Shown: positions 37,718-49,740 of the stretch, piece after piece | Position numbering within the stretch: position 1 is the first letter of the stretch | Layout of the letters: every line of letters starts with the position of its first letter | From: Vanilla planifolia | Lineage: Eukaryota; Streptophyta; Magnoliopsida; Asparagales; Orchidaceae | DNA: 64,000 nucleotides | Assembly (NCBI GenBank): GCA_023846275.1 | Contig: JAIUJO010000161.1 | Location: 350,558-414,557 of the forward strand | Reading direction: 5' to 3' | Notes under the pieces: model-generated | The model's database searches: none | What the model saw: only the letters and a program-made list of their open reading frames with translations | What the model was told of the DNA's origin: nothing | Translations under genes and position numbers: made by a program

Positions 37718-38928
37718 GTAAATTTTCGTACCACTCATTTTTCTAAATAACAATGATTAATTTTCTTAACATTATAATGTAAAAAAATTATTATAAATAA
37801 TAAAGTTCATAATTACTTTAATAGTATTGAATTTTTTTAAAAAATTGATAAGAATATTATAAATTTTATATAATAATAAATATGGCACTTAGAACGATAT
37901 AATAAAATAATAACTTTAATTTAGTTAAATATTTAGTAAAATAACTTATATCAATTATTAAAATAAAAATTAATTTATGTTTATAATAGTATATATATTT
38001 TGAGTATTGAATTTTTAAAAAAAGATTTATTATATCGTTGGATATTAGAGATAAAAAGTAATATTATATGAATTGTCAAAATAGCTTTTAAAATATTTGT
38101 AATGTTTTAAAATGAAAAAAAAATAAATTTCTTTATTTATTTTTATTGTTAAATATTACATAAGATTACCTTATTATATTTTATAATTATTTTTCAGTTT
38201 GATTCTTAAGATCTAACTTTTATTTAATTATTTTAGTTATTTCTTGCTCTTTATCTCAAAGTCCCTTATACCCTCACTTCTTTCTTTCTCATACTATTCT
38301 TCACTTCCTTATTTCCTCATTCTTTATCTCTTAATATTTTTCTTCACTTCTATTTGACCATTATCGCATTTTAATTACTTATTTTAGTTCCTTTTACCTT
38401 TTTATTTTTTCTTTTTATTTCCTCTATGTTCTCCTATTTTTGTCTCCTTCAATAAATAATCTCTAATATATATTTATTTTTTTTCCTCCTTATTTTACGC
38501 TTAGTAATCTATAACATTTTCTCTTTTACAAAATAGTTATTTTTTTCTAAACTATCGCTTTTTATATTATAATTAATATTATTTAAAAATTCTCTCATAT
38601 TACTTAGTTTAATATATAATATTATTAGTATTCAGATTTTTTTATTAATTGTAATTTTTCCTTTATTTAATTTCTTATTTATCGAAATGATAATATATTG
38701 AAAGAAACCTTTATGCATTAATCTCAATAATTTTGAAAATAATAGTTTTTATAATTTTTAAATTTATTGAATATAAATAAAATTTTGATATTAGAATATA
38801 TTAACACATATATCATAAAGATAATTGCTATTAAAAAATGCATATAGTTCAAAATTTAGATTATTTAGAAATCATTCATTATCATCAAGAAATTAATCAC
38901 TCAACTACAATAATTTTTTTACTTGCTT

Positions 38929-38972
38929 GTATGACAAAAGAAACATATATAATTCTTTCTTTAATGGGTAAC
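38929..38972 (+). other. Site of a deleted 5S relic, class B2
   Basis: The upstream flank of a B2 monomer is intact ('atcactcaactacaataatt', then 'cttgcttgtatgac'). The text then goes straight to the downstream flank ('aattctttctttaatgg'), so almost all of the 5S-derived segment is missing. The monomer otherwise keeps its pyrimidine-rich block (38240) and spacer. Confidence 0.55.
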
Positions 38973-39927
38973 AATTAAATTTAATAACATGTTATTATTA
39001 AAATATTGTTAATATTAAAAAAGAAAATTTATATTTAGAATTTTTTGAATTAATATTTTATATTACTAAAAATGAAACATCATATGAGATAATGAAATTA
39101 TAACTTTAATTTTTTTAGTAATAAACAAAATAAATTATATCAATTATAATAAATTAGAAATAATTTTATTTTATAATAATATATAAATTATTTGAATGGT
39201 TTTTTTAAATAAAATAATATCATCTTATTAAAATTAAGAAATTTAAAATTTTATTATTAATAGAAAAAATTATTTATATTTATTATCGATATTATATCAA
39301 ATAAAGTTAATATATTAGAATAATATATGAAAATTATTTATTAAATTTTTAAGTTATGAATATAATTATATTAATTTAAAATTAAGAATATATATTTTAA
39401 ATATTACATATATTTAAATATAATAATAAACCATAAATAGTGTTTATTTTAAAAAATAATGTTTGTTATATGTGATTAATTTCTTGTATTTAACAAATAC
39501 TCTAAATTTAATTATTAAAATTTAACTTTTGTGAAGTTATTTTTCTCTCTTTTCTCTAAATATTAATGCCTAATATATTCTCTCACTTACTTCTCTCTTA
39601 GTGTCATTCCTTTAATTGTCTCTTAATTTTCTATTTTTTATTTGTTCTCCTTATCTATTTTATATTCTCTCTTTTCTTTTTATCTAGAATAGATCATTTA
39701 TTATCTATCTTTGATATTATTTTCTCCATATGCTAGTCTTGCCATTTTGTGATTTTTTGCCTCTTTTAAAATAGTCATCTCTATTGTTATTATCTCTTTT
39801 TGAGCATATAAATTAATAAAATTTAGCCTCTCTATCTTACTTTAATATATAATATTTATAATATAATAGGTGTCATTATTTTTAAGACAACAATCACACA
39901 TCTACAATTATTTATCTTTTTTATTTA

Positions 39928-40040
39928 TATATGACAACACTAATATTAAAGCATTAGATCTCATCCATACTAAAATGTTAAGCTTACTTTATTGAGGGTA
40001 TCTTTTTGTTGAGTGACCTCTTTAAGGTGCAGTTGAACAT
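39928..40040 (+). pseudogene. 5S rRNA-derived relic, class B3
   Basis: 'agcattagatctcatccata' and 'atgttaagcttactttattg' match the B3 relic at 33440. 'ttgagtgacctctttaag' is box C and beyond, and the 3' end reads 'gcagttgaacat'. It is heavily decayed but collinear with 5S. Confidence 0.66.
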
Positions 40041-41324
40041 ATTTGTTCATAGACTTAGTTTTTTTAATAAATGACAACTTATTTTAGGAAGATGTTAATT
40101 TTACAAAATTGAGTGCTTATAAAATATAGTTTATAAATATCAACTTTTGTAATTAATTATTGTTAACATCTTAAAAGATTTTGTTAAATGTGTTGCAAAA
40201 TTTGATATGATAAAAGAATAACCTAATATACTTTAATATTTTAAAAAATACATATAAAAAATATAGCATGTTAGAATTAGTTTGTGTTTTTAATAGTATA
40301 TATACGTTATGTTCAAAAATTTTTAAACATATTAATATTAAATTATAAAAAATAAGAAATCTATAATTAAATTATTAGTATAAAATATTATTTGTATTTA
40401 TTACCTATACTATGTCATATAAAGATAGTATATTAGAATAATTATCCTATTTATTACTTAAATATTTTTAATTTTAAGTATGATAAAAATAATATTATAT
40501 TAATAATCAAAATATTTTTTAAATATTGATAAAATTACCAAATAACATAAACTTGAAATAGTTTTTATATTTTCCTTTACTAAACAATATATATCATTAA
40601 CTCATAAAATTTAATAAATATTATAAGTTAAATTATTACTATTTAACTTTTTCTGTTTCATTAATGTCTCTCAAACTCTCTCACATTCTTCTCTCTCTTA
40701 TGACCATTCTCTTATTTGTCTCTTTAGTTTTTATCTCCTTATATTCTTCTTGGCCTCTCTCTCTATTATCGATCTTTACTTTCTTATTTCTCTCTATTTC
40801 ACCTTTTTATTTATTCTTTATATCTTTCCTTTGTTCCCTCTATTATTTTCTTCATTGTTAAATCATCATTCATCTCTTTCTCCTATTATTTTACCATCTA
40901 TTTTTCTTATATTAATATGACTTTCTTTCTTTTACTAATAATAATCTTTATCTTAATAATCTCTTTTCTAGCTCATCAATTTATAATATTTAAGTAATCT
41001 TTTTTTACATATTCTAAAATATTAAATTTTTTATTAAAAAATTATTTAATTGTTTATATTAATTATAAAATTTCATTTTTTAAAAGAATTATAATGAAAT
41101 AAAATTTTTTTGTATTGTTGTTAACAATATCAAAAATATTAGTTTATCTAATTTTTAATTTATTTCATATCAATAAAATATTGATATCATCATAAAATAT
41201 AATTTGTATATAGAGCATAAATTTTATTTAAGAGTGCATGTGCGTGATAATTAAGGAAATTTTAGAATAATTCATTACTTTCAAAAAAATAATCACACGA
41301 CTTTTATTTTTTGTCTTTTAATGC

Positions 41325-41440
41325 TTTTTTTACCACATCCTCATTATAACACATCATATTATTAGAACTCTAGAGTGAAGCAAGCTTGAAAAAGCACTGT
41401 AATGGGATGGGTGACCTCTTGTGTGCTTCTCCTTAGCAAA
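41325..41440 (+). pseudogene. 5S rRNA-derived relic, class C
   Basis: 'attattagaactctagagtg', 'aagcaagcttgaaaaagcac' and 'aatgggatgggtgacctctt' are clear. The 3' stem is altered to 'gcttctccttagcaaa'. Box C ('gggatgggtgacctc') is essentially intact here. Confidence 0.76.
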
Positions 41441-42474
41441 TTTTTCATGATATTCCTTCTTCTAGTTATTGATAATTAATTTTTATTACATTGTAATTTA
41501 AAATAAAAAATGTTATAAATGATACTTTACGATTATGACTTTAGTAATTAAGATTTAAAAATTACTTTAAAATTTTACTTTTATTTTAATATAATAAGAA
41601 ATATGATACATCATGTGAGAAAATAAAATATAAATTTTAATTTCTTTTATTATTAAGTAAAATTACGTGTGTTAATTGTAATAAATTATCAACTTTTTTT
41701 ATTTATAATTGTTTATAGTTTGCATTTAATAATTTATAAATATTATAAGTTTAATTATTTTTATTTAACTTTTGTATAAATATTTTTCTCACTTTTTCTC
41801 TTTAACTCAATGTCTCTAATATTCTCCTATTTTCTTGTCTCTCCTATTATCTTGCTCATATTTATCTCTTTATTCTCTATCTCCATATACTTTTATGTGT
41901 CTCTCTCTATTATCCTTCTCTACTTATTTATTTCTCTCTTATCTCTTTTTTATTTATTATTTCTATCTCTTTTGTGTACTTTTTTCTTTTATTTTTTATT
42001 AAGTAGACTCTCACGTCTCTTTAATATTATGTTATTCTCTAATTTGCTCTTGTGAATCCATGACCCTCTCTTTTATAAGATAGTTGTTTTCATCTTCATT
42101 ATCTCACTTTTAGCTCATCAATTACCAAAATTTAAGAGATGTCTTTTACTATATAGCCTAATGTATAATATTTATGATAAATATATAAGTTATTATCAAT
42201 ATTTATCAAGTAATTTAATTTCTTATTTACAAGAATAACAATATAATGGAAGAAAATTTTCTTTTTTAATGTCTACATTATCAAAAATAATGCTTTGTTT
42301 AATTTTTATTTTTTAAATATGAATTAAATATAAATATGATAATATAATATGATATTTAATAAGAAAACAAAACTTTTTTGAGTGCATTTACTTATTGATT
42401 TAGAAACATTTTAAATAGCTCTTTTTTTTTAAACAATAATCACATATTTACGATTTGTTTTCTTTTACATGAAC

Positions 42475-42588
42475 TTGTGACCACACGAGCATTATAGTAT
42501 TGGTTCCTATTAAATCTCCAATCTTAAACATGCTTGGGCTAGACTACTAATTGCATGGGTCACATCTTAAGAAGTCCTCAAGTTGAAC
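42475..42588 (+). pseudogene. 5S rRNA-derived relic, class A
   Basis: 'gtgaccacacgagcattata', 'cctattaaatctccaatctt', 'aaacatgcttgggctagact', 'tgcatgggtcacatctt' and 'gaagtcctcaagttg' are collinear with 5S and carry the class A GTCAC change. Confidence 0.8.
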
Positions 42589-43415
42589 ATATTTTTATAT
42601 GGCTCTCTTTTTTATCATGAAAGATAATTAATTTTAATAAGATGTTTGATGTGATGCTCAGTAAGAGGAGGGAAATTTTCTATGAATAAAACTTTTATTT
42701 ATTTCATAATATTTCAATATCATATCTATAGTGAGTTTTAATAAAGTTTAATATATATATAAGAGTGAATTTATATATTAATTTTACTTTTATTTTAAAA
42801 ATTTATTGAGTTTTAAAAAGTCATGTAATTAAAAAAATACATAATTAATTTTTATGTTGTTTAGCTTATAAAAAATGTCTACGTCAACTCCAAGAAAAAA
42901 TATGACAAACCCAATGAAAGGTATGCCTTTTGTTACAAAGACTAGTATGGTCATATGATTAAATAAGCAAGATACATGACTACAACATGAAAATAAAATA
43001 AAATTGAGAAACACATCACCAAATTAAAATAAATATCTATACAATAAAAATACCATGCTTGATGAAATCATTAAAGGGTACAAGTATCTTAACTAAATGA
43101 ATTCAAGATAACGAAAATTAATAACTCGACTAATTTGAAAAATAAAAAATATTTACAAGTTTGATTAGTGAATGATGCAACATGATTTGAAAAAAAATGA
43201 TGGGAACGAGCTTCTAACGACATTAATATTTTTTCTTTGGATTGTATGGAAATGTTTTCTTATTTTTGTACAAAAAACTTTTATTTATATGCCTTTTGTA
43301 ACTGCTAAAAGTAAGTACCAAATACTCAATTTTGTAGTTATAGGTTTCGATACTTTTCAAATATTTTAATTAGCAAAATAGAGAAATAAAACGCTCTCCA
43401 AATGTTTCCAGACCT

Positions 43416-43442
43416 TTTGATCATGAAAATTCAATGATCAAA
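43416..43442. other. 8-bp hairpin in A spacer copy 4
   Basis: TTTGATCA (43416-43423), an 11-nt loop, then TGATCAAA (43435-43442). It is positionally equivalent to the TTTGATCG/CGATCAAA pair of copy 2, with the two arms changed together. Copy 1 has a different small hairpin nearby (AGAGATA/TATCTCT, 23790-23807). Confidence 0.55.
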
Positions 43443-43709
43443 TGAAAGCCATCTAATCTATAGCTGAATAAATATTAAATCGATTAGGTCTGTTAGGTGA
43501 TAATCATGATTTGATGGAAGGATTTAACTATCTAGTAGAAGAAATATAGACCATGTGATCATGAAATAATGAAATCAGATGAAAAAACAATTATCAATTT
43601 AAAAGTTGAAATGTGGCGATGAATGTCGGACTGTGAAAATGTATGATTTAATGGCTAAAATTGTTCTTGCCATATAGGAATTTACAACTAAGAGTAGTTC
43701 GCATGTTTT

Positions 43710-43751
43710 GTGGCATGTTGCTCACTGACAGTATAGATTTGACCATATAAG
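43710..43751 (+). promoter_or_regulatory. Relic snRNA-type promoter, copy 4
   Basis: GTGGCATGTTG (43710-43720) is a decayed USE. ATATAAG (43745-43751) is a good TATA-like box. Spacing is 24 bp. The downstream text 'ttatgtccagtg' matches copy 2 'ttctgtctagtg', placing the similar region at the expected start site. Confidence 0.42.
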
Positions 43752-44129
43752 TATTTTTGTAAAAATCGATTATGTCCAGTGAAATGGGATTTCAGTATCT
43801 TGCTAGTTTCTAGTCCAATCACCCGTACGGTCAGTGTACTGGTTGAATTTAATTGGTTAAGAATTTAAACCATTGATTTCAATTGCTCGATTGCGACACT
43901 AAGTATTTGAAATTTGTTCGGTGGTAATCCCTTTGAGGTCTAGTTACCATTGACCCATATTTTTTAACAATGGTGACAAGTTTATTTTCAGGCTACATTT
44001 ATTTTTTATTGATTTATTGAGACAATTTTTGCTGCTTAATAAAAAAATGAAAAGTTGGGAATTGATTGGGTACTTAATTTAGATCTTGTTACCGTTGTAG
44101 TTCACAAAGGTGACCTATATAATTTAGTT

Positions 44130-44395
44130 GGTTAAGTTTTATTAAATTATTTCTCTAACATATTTCTCTTTATCTTAATATATAATGCATTCTATTGTTT
44201 CTTTTCTCTATCTTATTATCACAATTTTATTTGTGTTTTCATTCTCTTTCTTCATATATTAGATTGTTAAGTTTTATTAAATTATTTTTTGACTTGTTTC
44301 TTTTTATCTTAATATCTAAAACGTTTTATAAATTTTTCTCTCTAATTATCACTCTCATATTTGTTTATTTATTCTCTAGCTACTAACATTTTTCA
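44130..44395 (+). repeat. Internal tandem duplication, second occurrence
   Basis: 'ggttaagttttattaaatta' at 44130 and 'tgttaagttttattaaatta' at about 44263 begin two direct copies of about 133 bp. Both contain 'tttctctttatcttaatat'-like text. This corresponds to the duplication at 30003-30275, so it arose before these higher-order copies separated. Confidence 0.65.
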
Positions 44396-44640
44396 ATCCA
44401 TGTAGCTTGCTAAATGGTCATGGTGCTTTAAGGATTGCTAGATAAATATGTGCAAAGGACATAGCTCGTTCTTTACATGTAAACCAATTCCATGGTAAAT
44501 AATCCCAATAGAATAAAAGGCTAAACATTTAAGGAATGACCATCAAATGCAAGGATGGCGTAACACATACGTTTGAAGATTTAAAAAATTTTAGAAATTA
44601 TTCATTATGATGAAGGGAATTATCAAACAACGATGATTCT
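44396..44640 (+). repeat. Extra segment upstream of a truncated 5S, copy 1
   Basis: A stretch not found in normal monomers: 'ggtgctttaaggattgctag', 'ggacatagctcgttctttac', 'agaataaaaggctaaacatt', 'gcgtaacacatacgtttga'. It joins the usual 'agatttaaaaaattttagaa' before the 5S at 44657. The only relative in the window is at 49750-49950. Origin unknown; a decayed coding or mobile-element fragment is possible but not shown. Confidence 0.6.
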
Positions 44641-44656
44641 TTGTGATTTTTTTGTG

Positions 44657-44739
44657 TTCGTGATCACACCACTATTATAGCACTAGATCTCATTAGAACT
44701 CCAAAGTTAAGCATGCTTGGGTTAAAGTAATATTGGGAA
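44657..44739 (+). pseudogene. 5S rRNA-derived relic, 3'-truncated
   Basis: The 5' two thirds are among the best in the window: 'gatcacaccactattatagc', 'actagatctcattagaactc', 'caaagttaagcatgcttggg', 'taaagtaatattggga'. The sequence then breaks off before box C is complete and enters 'actattttttaatagc', so the 3' stem is lost. Confidence 0.85.
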
Positions 44740-46052
44740 CTATTTTTTAATAGCATAGCCTTTCCTATAGAATGATAATTAATTCTCATATCATCTAAAT
44801 ATTTAAAAAATAAATTTGTGTAAATTATTGCTTAAAATTATAGTTTTAGTAATTAACTATTATTAATAACTTTATATCATTATTAATAACTTTATATAAA
44901 AAAAATTGTAACACATCATATGATATATCAAGAAAATAACTTTGATACATTTTAATATTGAGTGAAATAATTTATATTATTAATTTATTTGTATAACAAA
45001 ATATATTTTTTGTAAAATAATTTAAGTATTTGAATATTATATTACTAAATATTAGAAACTTAAAATTACACAACAAATCTTAAATATTATTTATAGTTAT
45101 TGTCCATCTTATGTCTTATAAAGATGATATATTAGAATAATTATATTATTTTTCATTTGAAGAACTTTATAAATTTTAAGTGTGAATAAAATAATATAAC
45201 ATTTATATTCAAAATATTATTTAAATATTTTAAAGAAACTTAAAAGAATAATAATTCTCATATATATTTAATATTTTATTATTATAAAATATTATATATT
45301 ATTAATTTTTTTATTTAAAAATATTATAAATTTAACAATAAATATTTAGATTTTATTTTATTATTTCTCATTATTTTTTTCTCTTTCTCTCAATGTCTCT
45401 CATATTCTCATACTTCCTACTCTCTTATTATGATTGTCTTATTTGTCTCCCAATTCTCTATCTTATATTTTTCTTGGCCTTTAATTCTGTTCTATTATTA
45501 TTTATATGCCCATTTCTCTACCTTTCACTAATTTAGTTTTTATTTATTTCTCTTTTATGTTTTCTCTTTCCTTTTTCTCTTCTTTAAATCATCTCCCATC
45601 TGTCGATTACTATTTTCTCTCTATTTTTCCCTTACGAATCCATGACTTTCTCTCTCACACATAATTTTTATCTCTATCTCCATTATTTCTTTTTCTTTTC
45701 ATTAATTGAACATATTTAAGAAATCTCTGATGTTATAATGTTTAATATAAAATATTTATGACAAATATGTATTTCATTATTAATATTTATTATGAAAATT
45801 TAATTTTTTTATTAATAAACATGATTACATAATGTAAGAAAATCTGTCTTATTAATATATATGTTATAAAAAAAATTTTAATCACATTTTTTTTAATTTT
45901 ATATAAATAAACCATTGTTATTACATTATATTATGACATATATAATAAAAAAATTAAAAGTACAAAACTTTGATAATTTTTGAAATTTTAGGATTCTTCA
46001 TTACATTGAACACAATAATCACACAACTACAATTTATTATCTATTGTATACA

Positions 46053-46168
46053 TGTGTGACCACATGACTAGTATGGCACTAAACCTCATTAGAACTCCAA
46101 AGTGATGTTTTGCTTGGGTAAGAGTTCCATTGGGATGAGTGACCTTTTGAAATGTTCTCATGTTGCAA
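46053..46168 (+). pseudogene. 5S rRNA-derived relic
   Basis: 'gtgtgaccacatgactagta', 'cctcattagaactccaaagt', 'ttgcttgggtaagagttcca', 'ttgggatgagtgacc' and 'gttctcatgttgca' are easily aligned to plant 5S. The box A region carries a local change ('gatgttttgcttgg'). Confidence 0.85.
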
Positions 46169-47449
46169 ATATTTTCCATATTCCTTTCTATAATAAATAT
46201 TAATTTATTTTTTAAACATGTTAACATTAAAAAAAAAATTTATGAATGATAGTTTAAAATTAAAATTTTTGTTATTAATTTATTTTTATAATTTTATAAA
46301 ATTATTATCAAACTCATATAATAATAAATATGGCACATGATATGGTGAAACAATATTATAACTTTACTATAGTTTATATCAAGAAAACTAACTTATTTCA
46401 ATTGTACTAAATTAGAATTTTTTTAATATTTGTAAAAGTAAATATAAGATGTGTATATAATTTTTTAAATAAAGTGATATTATATTATGGAATATTAGAT
46501 TTTTAATATTATGTTATTATTATTAAATATTATTTTTATTTAACATCTATGTTCGTTACATAATAAGGTTTTTTAAATTTTTGTAAGAAATAACAACTAC
46601 GAAATTAATAATAAACTTTTTTGAAAATATTTGAAATTTTAAAAATAATACTAAATCTAAAAAAATTTATATATCATATTATTATTAAATAATTTGTTTG
46701 ATTAATTTTTTATAATTAGTAGACATAATAGATTTCTTTATTAAGTCCTTATTTTAATTTAATTATTTTTCTTAAATTTTCTTCTGTATCTAAATGTCTC
46801 TCATATTCTCTTACTATTTTTTCTCCTATTATCATTACTTATTTACTCTTTATTTACTATCTCTATATATTTTTCTTCTCTTTTCTGTCTCCTTCATCCA
46901 CTTCTATTATCTCATTTTCTCTCATTCATTTATTTATTTATTCTCTCTATCTCCTTTATATTTTTTATTTTTTTCATCTTTAATAAATCATCTTTAATCT
47001 CGCACTATTTATATTTTCCTTTTTAATTTGTTCTTATCAATAAGTTATTTTCTCTCTTACAAAATATTTAAGTTCGTCTCTATTGCCTATTTTTTAACCT
47101 ATCAATTAAATAAATTTAAGAAATTATTTATGGTGCATAATTAAATATATAATTATTATGATGAATATATATTTTATTGTTCATATTTATCACAAACTTT
47201 AATTTTCATTTATAACAACGATAATGGAATAAAAGAAAATTTTAATTATTAATATCTACTTCATAAAAAATAGTTTCTCTAATTTTTTATTAATTTTATA
47301 TAAATAAAATAATTATATAAGAATATATTATGAAATATACAATAAAAAAAATTTTGCGGTTCATGTGCTTAATCATTTAGAAACTTTTAGAATTAATCAT
47401 TAACTTTAACACAAAAATCACACAACTACGATTTATTGGCTACTGTATA

Positions 47450-47560
47450 TATGTGCGACCATATGAGCATTATGGCACTAGATCACAATAGAACTCCAAT
47501 CTTAAGTTTGCTTTAGCTAGAGTAGTATTAGAACGGTTTACCTCGTTAGTGTTACCCTTT
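47450..47560 (+). pseudogene. 5S rRNA-derived relic
   Basis: 'gtgcgaccatatgagcatta' keeps the GTGCGA 5' end of normal 5S. 'gcactagatcacaatagaac' and 'ctagagtagtattagaacgg' follow, and the end is degraded ('gttagtgttaccct'). Confidence 0.78.
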
Positions 47561-48287
47561 TTAGAAATATTTTTTCATATTCCTTTTTGTAATGAACAAC
47601 ATTTTATTTTATTAACATGTGAATGTTAAAACATTGTATTATTTTTAATGATAGTTTACAATTACCATTTTAAAAATTAGTTGTTAGTTATAAAGTTATA
47701 ACATTATTGCTAATTTCATATAATAATACATTTTACAAAACAAATGTTTTAATAAAGTAATAACTTGAACATATTTTAATATTAAGAAAAAAAACTTGTA
47801 TGAATTATGATAAATTATAATTTTTTATCTATAATAAGAAATATGTGCTTTTTATGTAATTTTTTATACATAGAAATGTAATATTATAAAATATTAAAAA
47901 TTTTAAACTATGGCATCAATGTTAAATATTATTTATTTTTTTTATATATATTACATTTTATAAAGATAATGAATTTGAGTAATTATGTTGTTTATTATTT
48001 AAAAAATATTAACTTCTAGTAAGCATTAAATACAATTAATTTAATCATGTGAATGACAGCATATTTAAAACAAATATTACATATCAATGTTTACAAAAAA
48101 AAAGTCATAGCTTATGTTATTTTTCTTAATTTTATGGAAATGAAATATTTATATCTAAATAAAATATGGCATATTTAACTAGCATAATTTTTTTGAACTG
48201 CATATAATTGATAATTTGGAAAATTTTAAAATTATTCATTTCTTTAAAATGGTATTGACATTACTAAGATTTTTTTAACTTAAATTC

Positions 48288-48402
48288 ATGTGTGATGATA
48301 TCACTATTATAACACAAGACCTTATTAGGGCTCCATTATTAAACATGCTTAGGCAAAAGTAGTTTTGGGTTATATGGCTAGTGAATAAATCCTCATCTTA
48401 CA
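48288..48402 (+). pseudogene. 5S rRNA-derived relic
   Basis: 'gtgtgatgatatcactatta', 'gaccttattagggctccatt', 'aaacatgcttaggcaaaagt' and 'agttttgggttatatggc' follow 5S order, ending with 'aaatcctcatcttacac'. This monomer has no pyrimidine-rich block upstream. Confidence 0.72.
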
Positions 48403-48645
48403 CCTACATTTTATGACATCTTTTTCCTACTAAGTGACATTTTATTTTAATAACTTGTAAATGATGAAAATTAAATCATAAAATGATAGCTTATAATTTT
48501 TAATTTAGTAAACAATTATTACTAATAACTTTATAAAATTGTTATCAATTTCATATAATAATAAATTTATCACATAATATGTTATAATAAATAAACAATT
48601 TTAATATAGTTCAATGTTGAAGAATATAACTTATATTAATATAAC

Positions 48646-49390
48646 AAATTAGATCAAGCTGAATTTGATCAGGTCATTTGATTAAGTGAGATTTGATCTG
48701 GATCATTTATTTATTCAATGATTCAATTGGAATTAGATTTAGACCATGTGATTCCACATTAGATTTTATGTTGGTCATATCAAAGATATATTATTTCAAA
48801 AAACAATAAAAATAATCATTTGTCGAAGTTGGATGGCATCACAGTCATTAGATGCATCAATTGATTATTGTAAATGAAGCAATAACTATCTAATTTATGT
48901 ATAAATTTGAGAATTGTATCAATTAATATCACTATTTAATGGTGGAGGTGACCGACATTATGTTATCATAAAAATGCACTATTGGATAATGCTAAGTGCT
49001 TGCAACTTTTGATGGAGACATTCACTAGGGACATTGTTCCACATAGCAAGAATGGAAACTTTTTTGATCTTTATAAGCCTTGGCAAGGATACCACTTGCA
49101 AAAAAATATTTACAAGAACCCTTTTTGTGCGCTTTTGATTTAATCACATGGGTTGACTTGTAACACAAAGATTTACCATTGTTAAACATGATCTATAGTT
49201 ATGTGATGTCCAAAAGCATCCAAGTTTGATTCAATGCCTTACTCAATCTGGTTCAAGTTTTTGTCTTGAACTTGAATGGGTCCTAACATGAATCCAAATA
49301 TTTTAGTTAATCCAATGCTAAAGCTTAAGCTCTGGGTGAGACTTTTGCTTTTGGGCCAAGCTTACGATATGGCCAAAATTTTTTTATTTA
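48646..49390 (+). repeat. Diverged class A spacer fragment, copy 5
   Basis: Within an otherwise ordinary spacer ('taatataacaaattaga') the sequence switches at about 48646 to text that follows the 3' half of the A spacer. 'tttagaccatgtgattcc' compares with 'tatggaccatgtgattg'. 'gaccgacatt...aaaatgcactattgg' compares with 'gaacatt...aaaatgcactcttcg'. A USE-like/TATA pair with the same spacing follows. The remainder (49080-49390, for example 'gggtgagacttttgctttt') has no counterpart that I can see and is relatively G+C-rich. Confidence 0.5.
49036..49077 (+). promoter_or_regulatory. Relic snRNA-type promoter, diverged copy 5
   Basis: GTTCCACATAG (49036-49046) and TTATAAG (49071-49077) are separated by 24 bp, although the bases between them ('caagaatggaaac...') are unlike copies 1-4. 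Keeping both boxes and the spacing in a diverged context is the strongest single argument that the pair is an old functional module. Confidence 0.45.
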
Positions 49391-49740
49391 TTTAATTATA
49401 TAAGTTTTGATATAATTATTTTCTTAATGTAATAAAGATTTAATAATCAACTTAATATAGGATTTGGGAATAATATATAACTATGTTTTAAATAATCAAA
49501 GGATAAGTTAAAAAAAGAATTATGCTAAATTAATGAATTATTTAACAATGCAACAAAGAAAAGAATTGTGAAATTTAAAATTGTATCTTATTATTTTGCT
49601 AATTCAACGAGATGATTAAACAATTTAGATTTCTACATATTATTTTAAATTGATACAAAAAGTGTGTCTAGAAATCAACATGCTAACACTTTATTTCATA
49701 GTAAAATAAAACCTCATCAAAGCTAATATGCATGTCATCA
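49391..49740. other. Unassigned AT-rich stretch
   Basis: About 350 bp between the diverged A-spacer fragment and the extra segment. It holds no 5S, pyrimidine-rich or 410-bp satellite landmarks and no useful open frame. Nothing further can be supported. Confidence 0.4.

Larger units (their letters stand above)
35180..41779 (+). repeat. 5S-derived higher-order repeat, copy 3 (A-B1-B2-B3-C with two deletions)
   Basis: Pyrimidine-rich blocks start near 35180 (A), 38240 (B2), 39540 (B3) and 40640 (C). The A spacer is truncated near 37240 and passes directly into the AT-rich part of B1, so the B1 pyrimidine-rich block is missing. The B2 monomer has lost its 5S near 38929-38972. Class identity is shown by the B2 block variant 'ctcttaatatttttcttc' and by B3 and C 5S variants matching copy 2. 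Length is about 6.6 kb. Confidence 0.68.
42589..44129 (+). repeat. Class A long spacer, copy 4
   Basis: It shares 'aagatgtttgatgtgatgct', 'cttgatgaaatcattaaagg', a hairpin at 43416-43442, the USE/TATA pair at 43710-43751 and the 'gttaccattgaccc' stem-loop area with copies 1 and 2. The part around 42870-42980 is shortened compared with copies 1-3 (the 'gctaaaccctc' landmark is missing). Confidence 0.78.

Noticed and set aside
22130..46997. Several small frames starting 'MSL' at the homologous ATG of pyrimidine-rich blocks (22130, 40664, 41810, 46794)
   Set aside because: The shared start reflects repeat homology. T/C-rich sequence has few stops by composition, reading frames drift between copies, and the predicted peptides are only hydrophobic low-complexity text.
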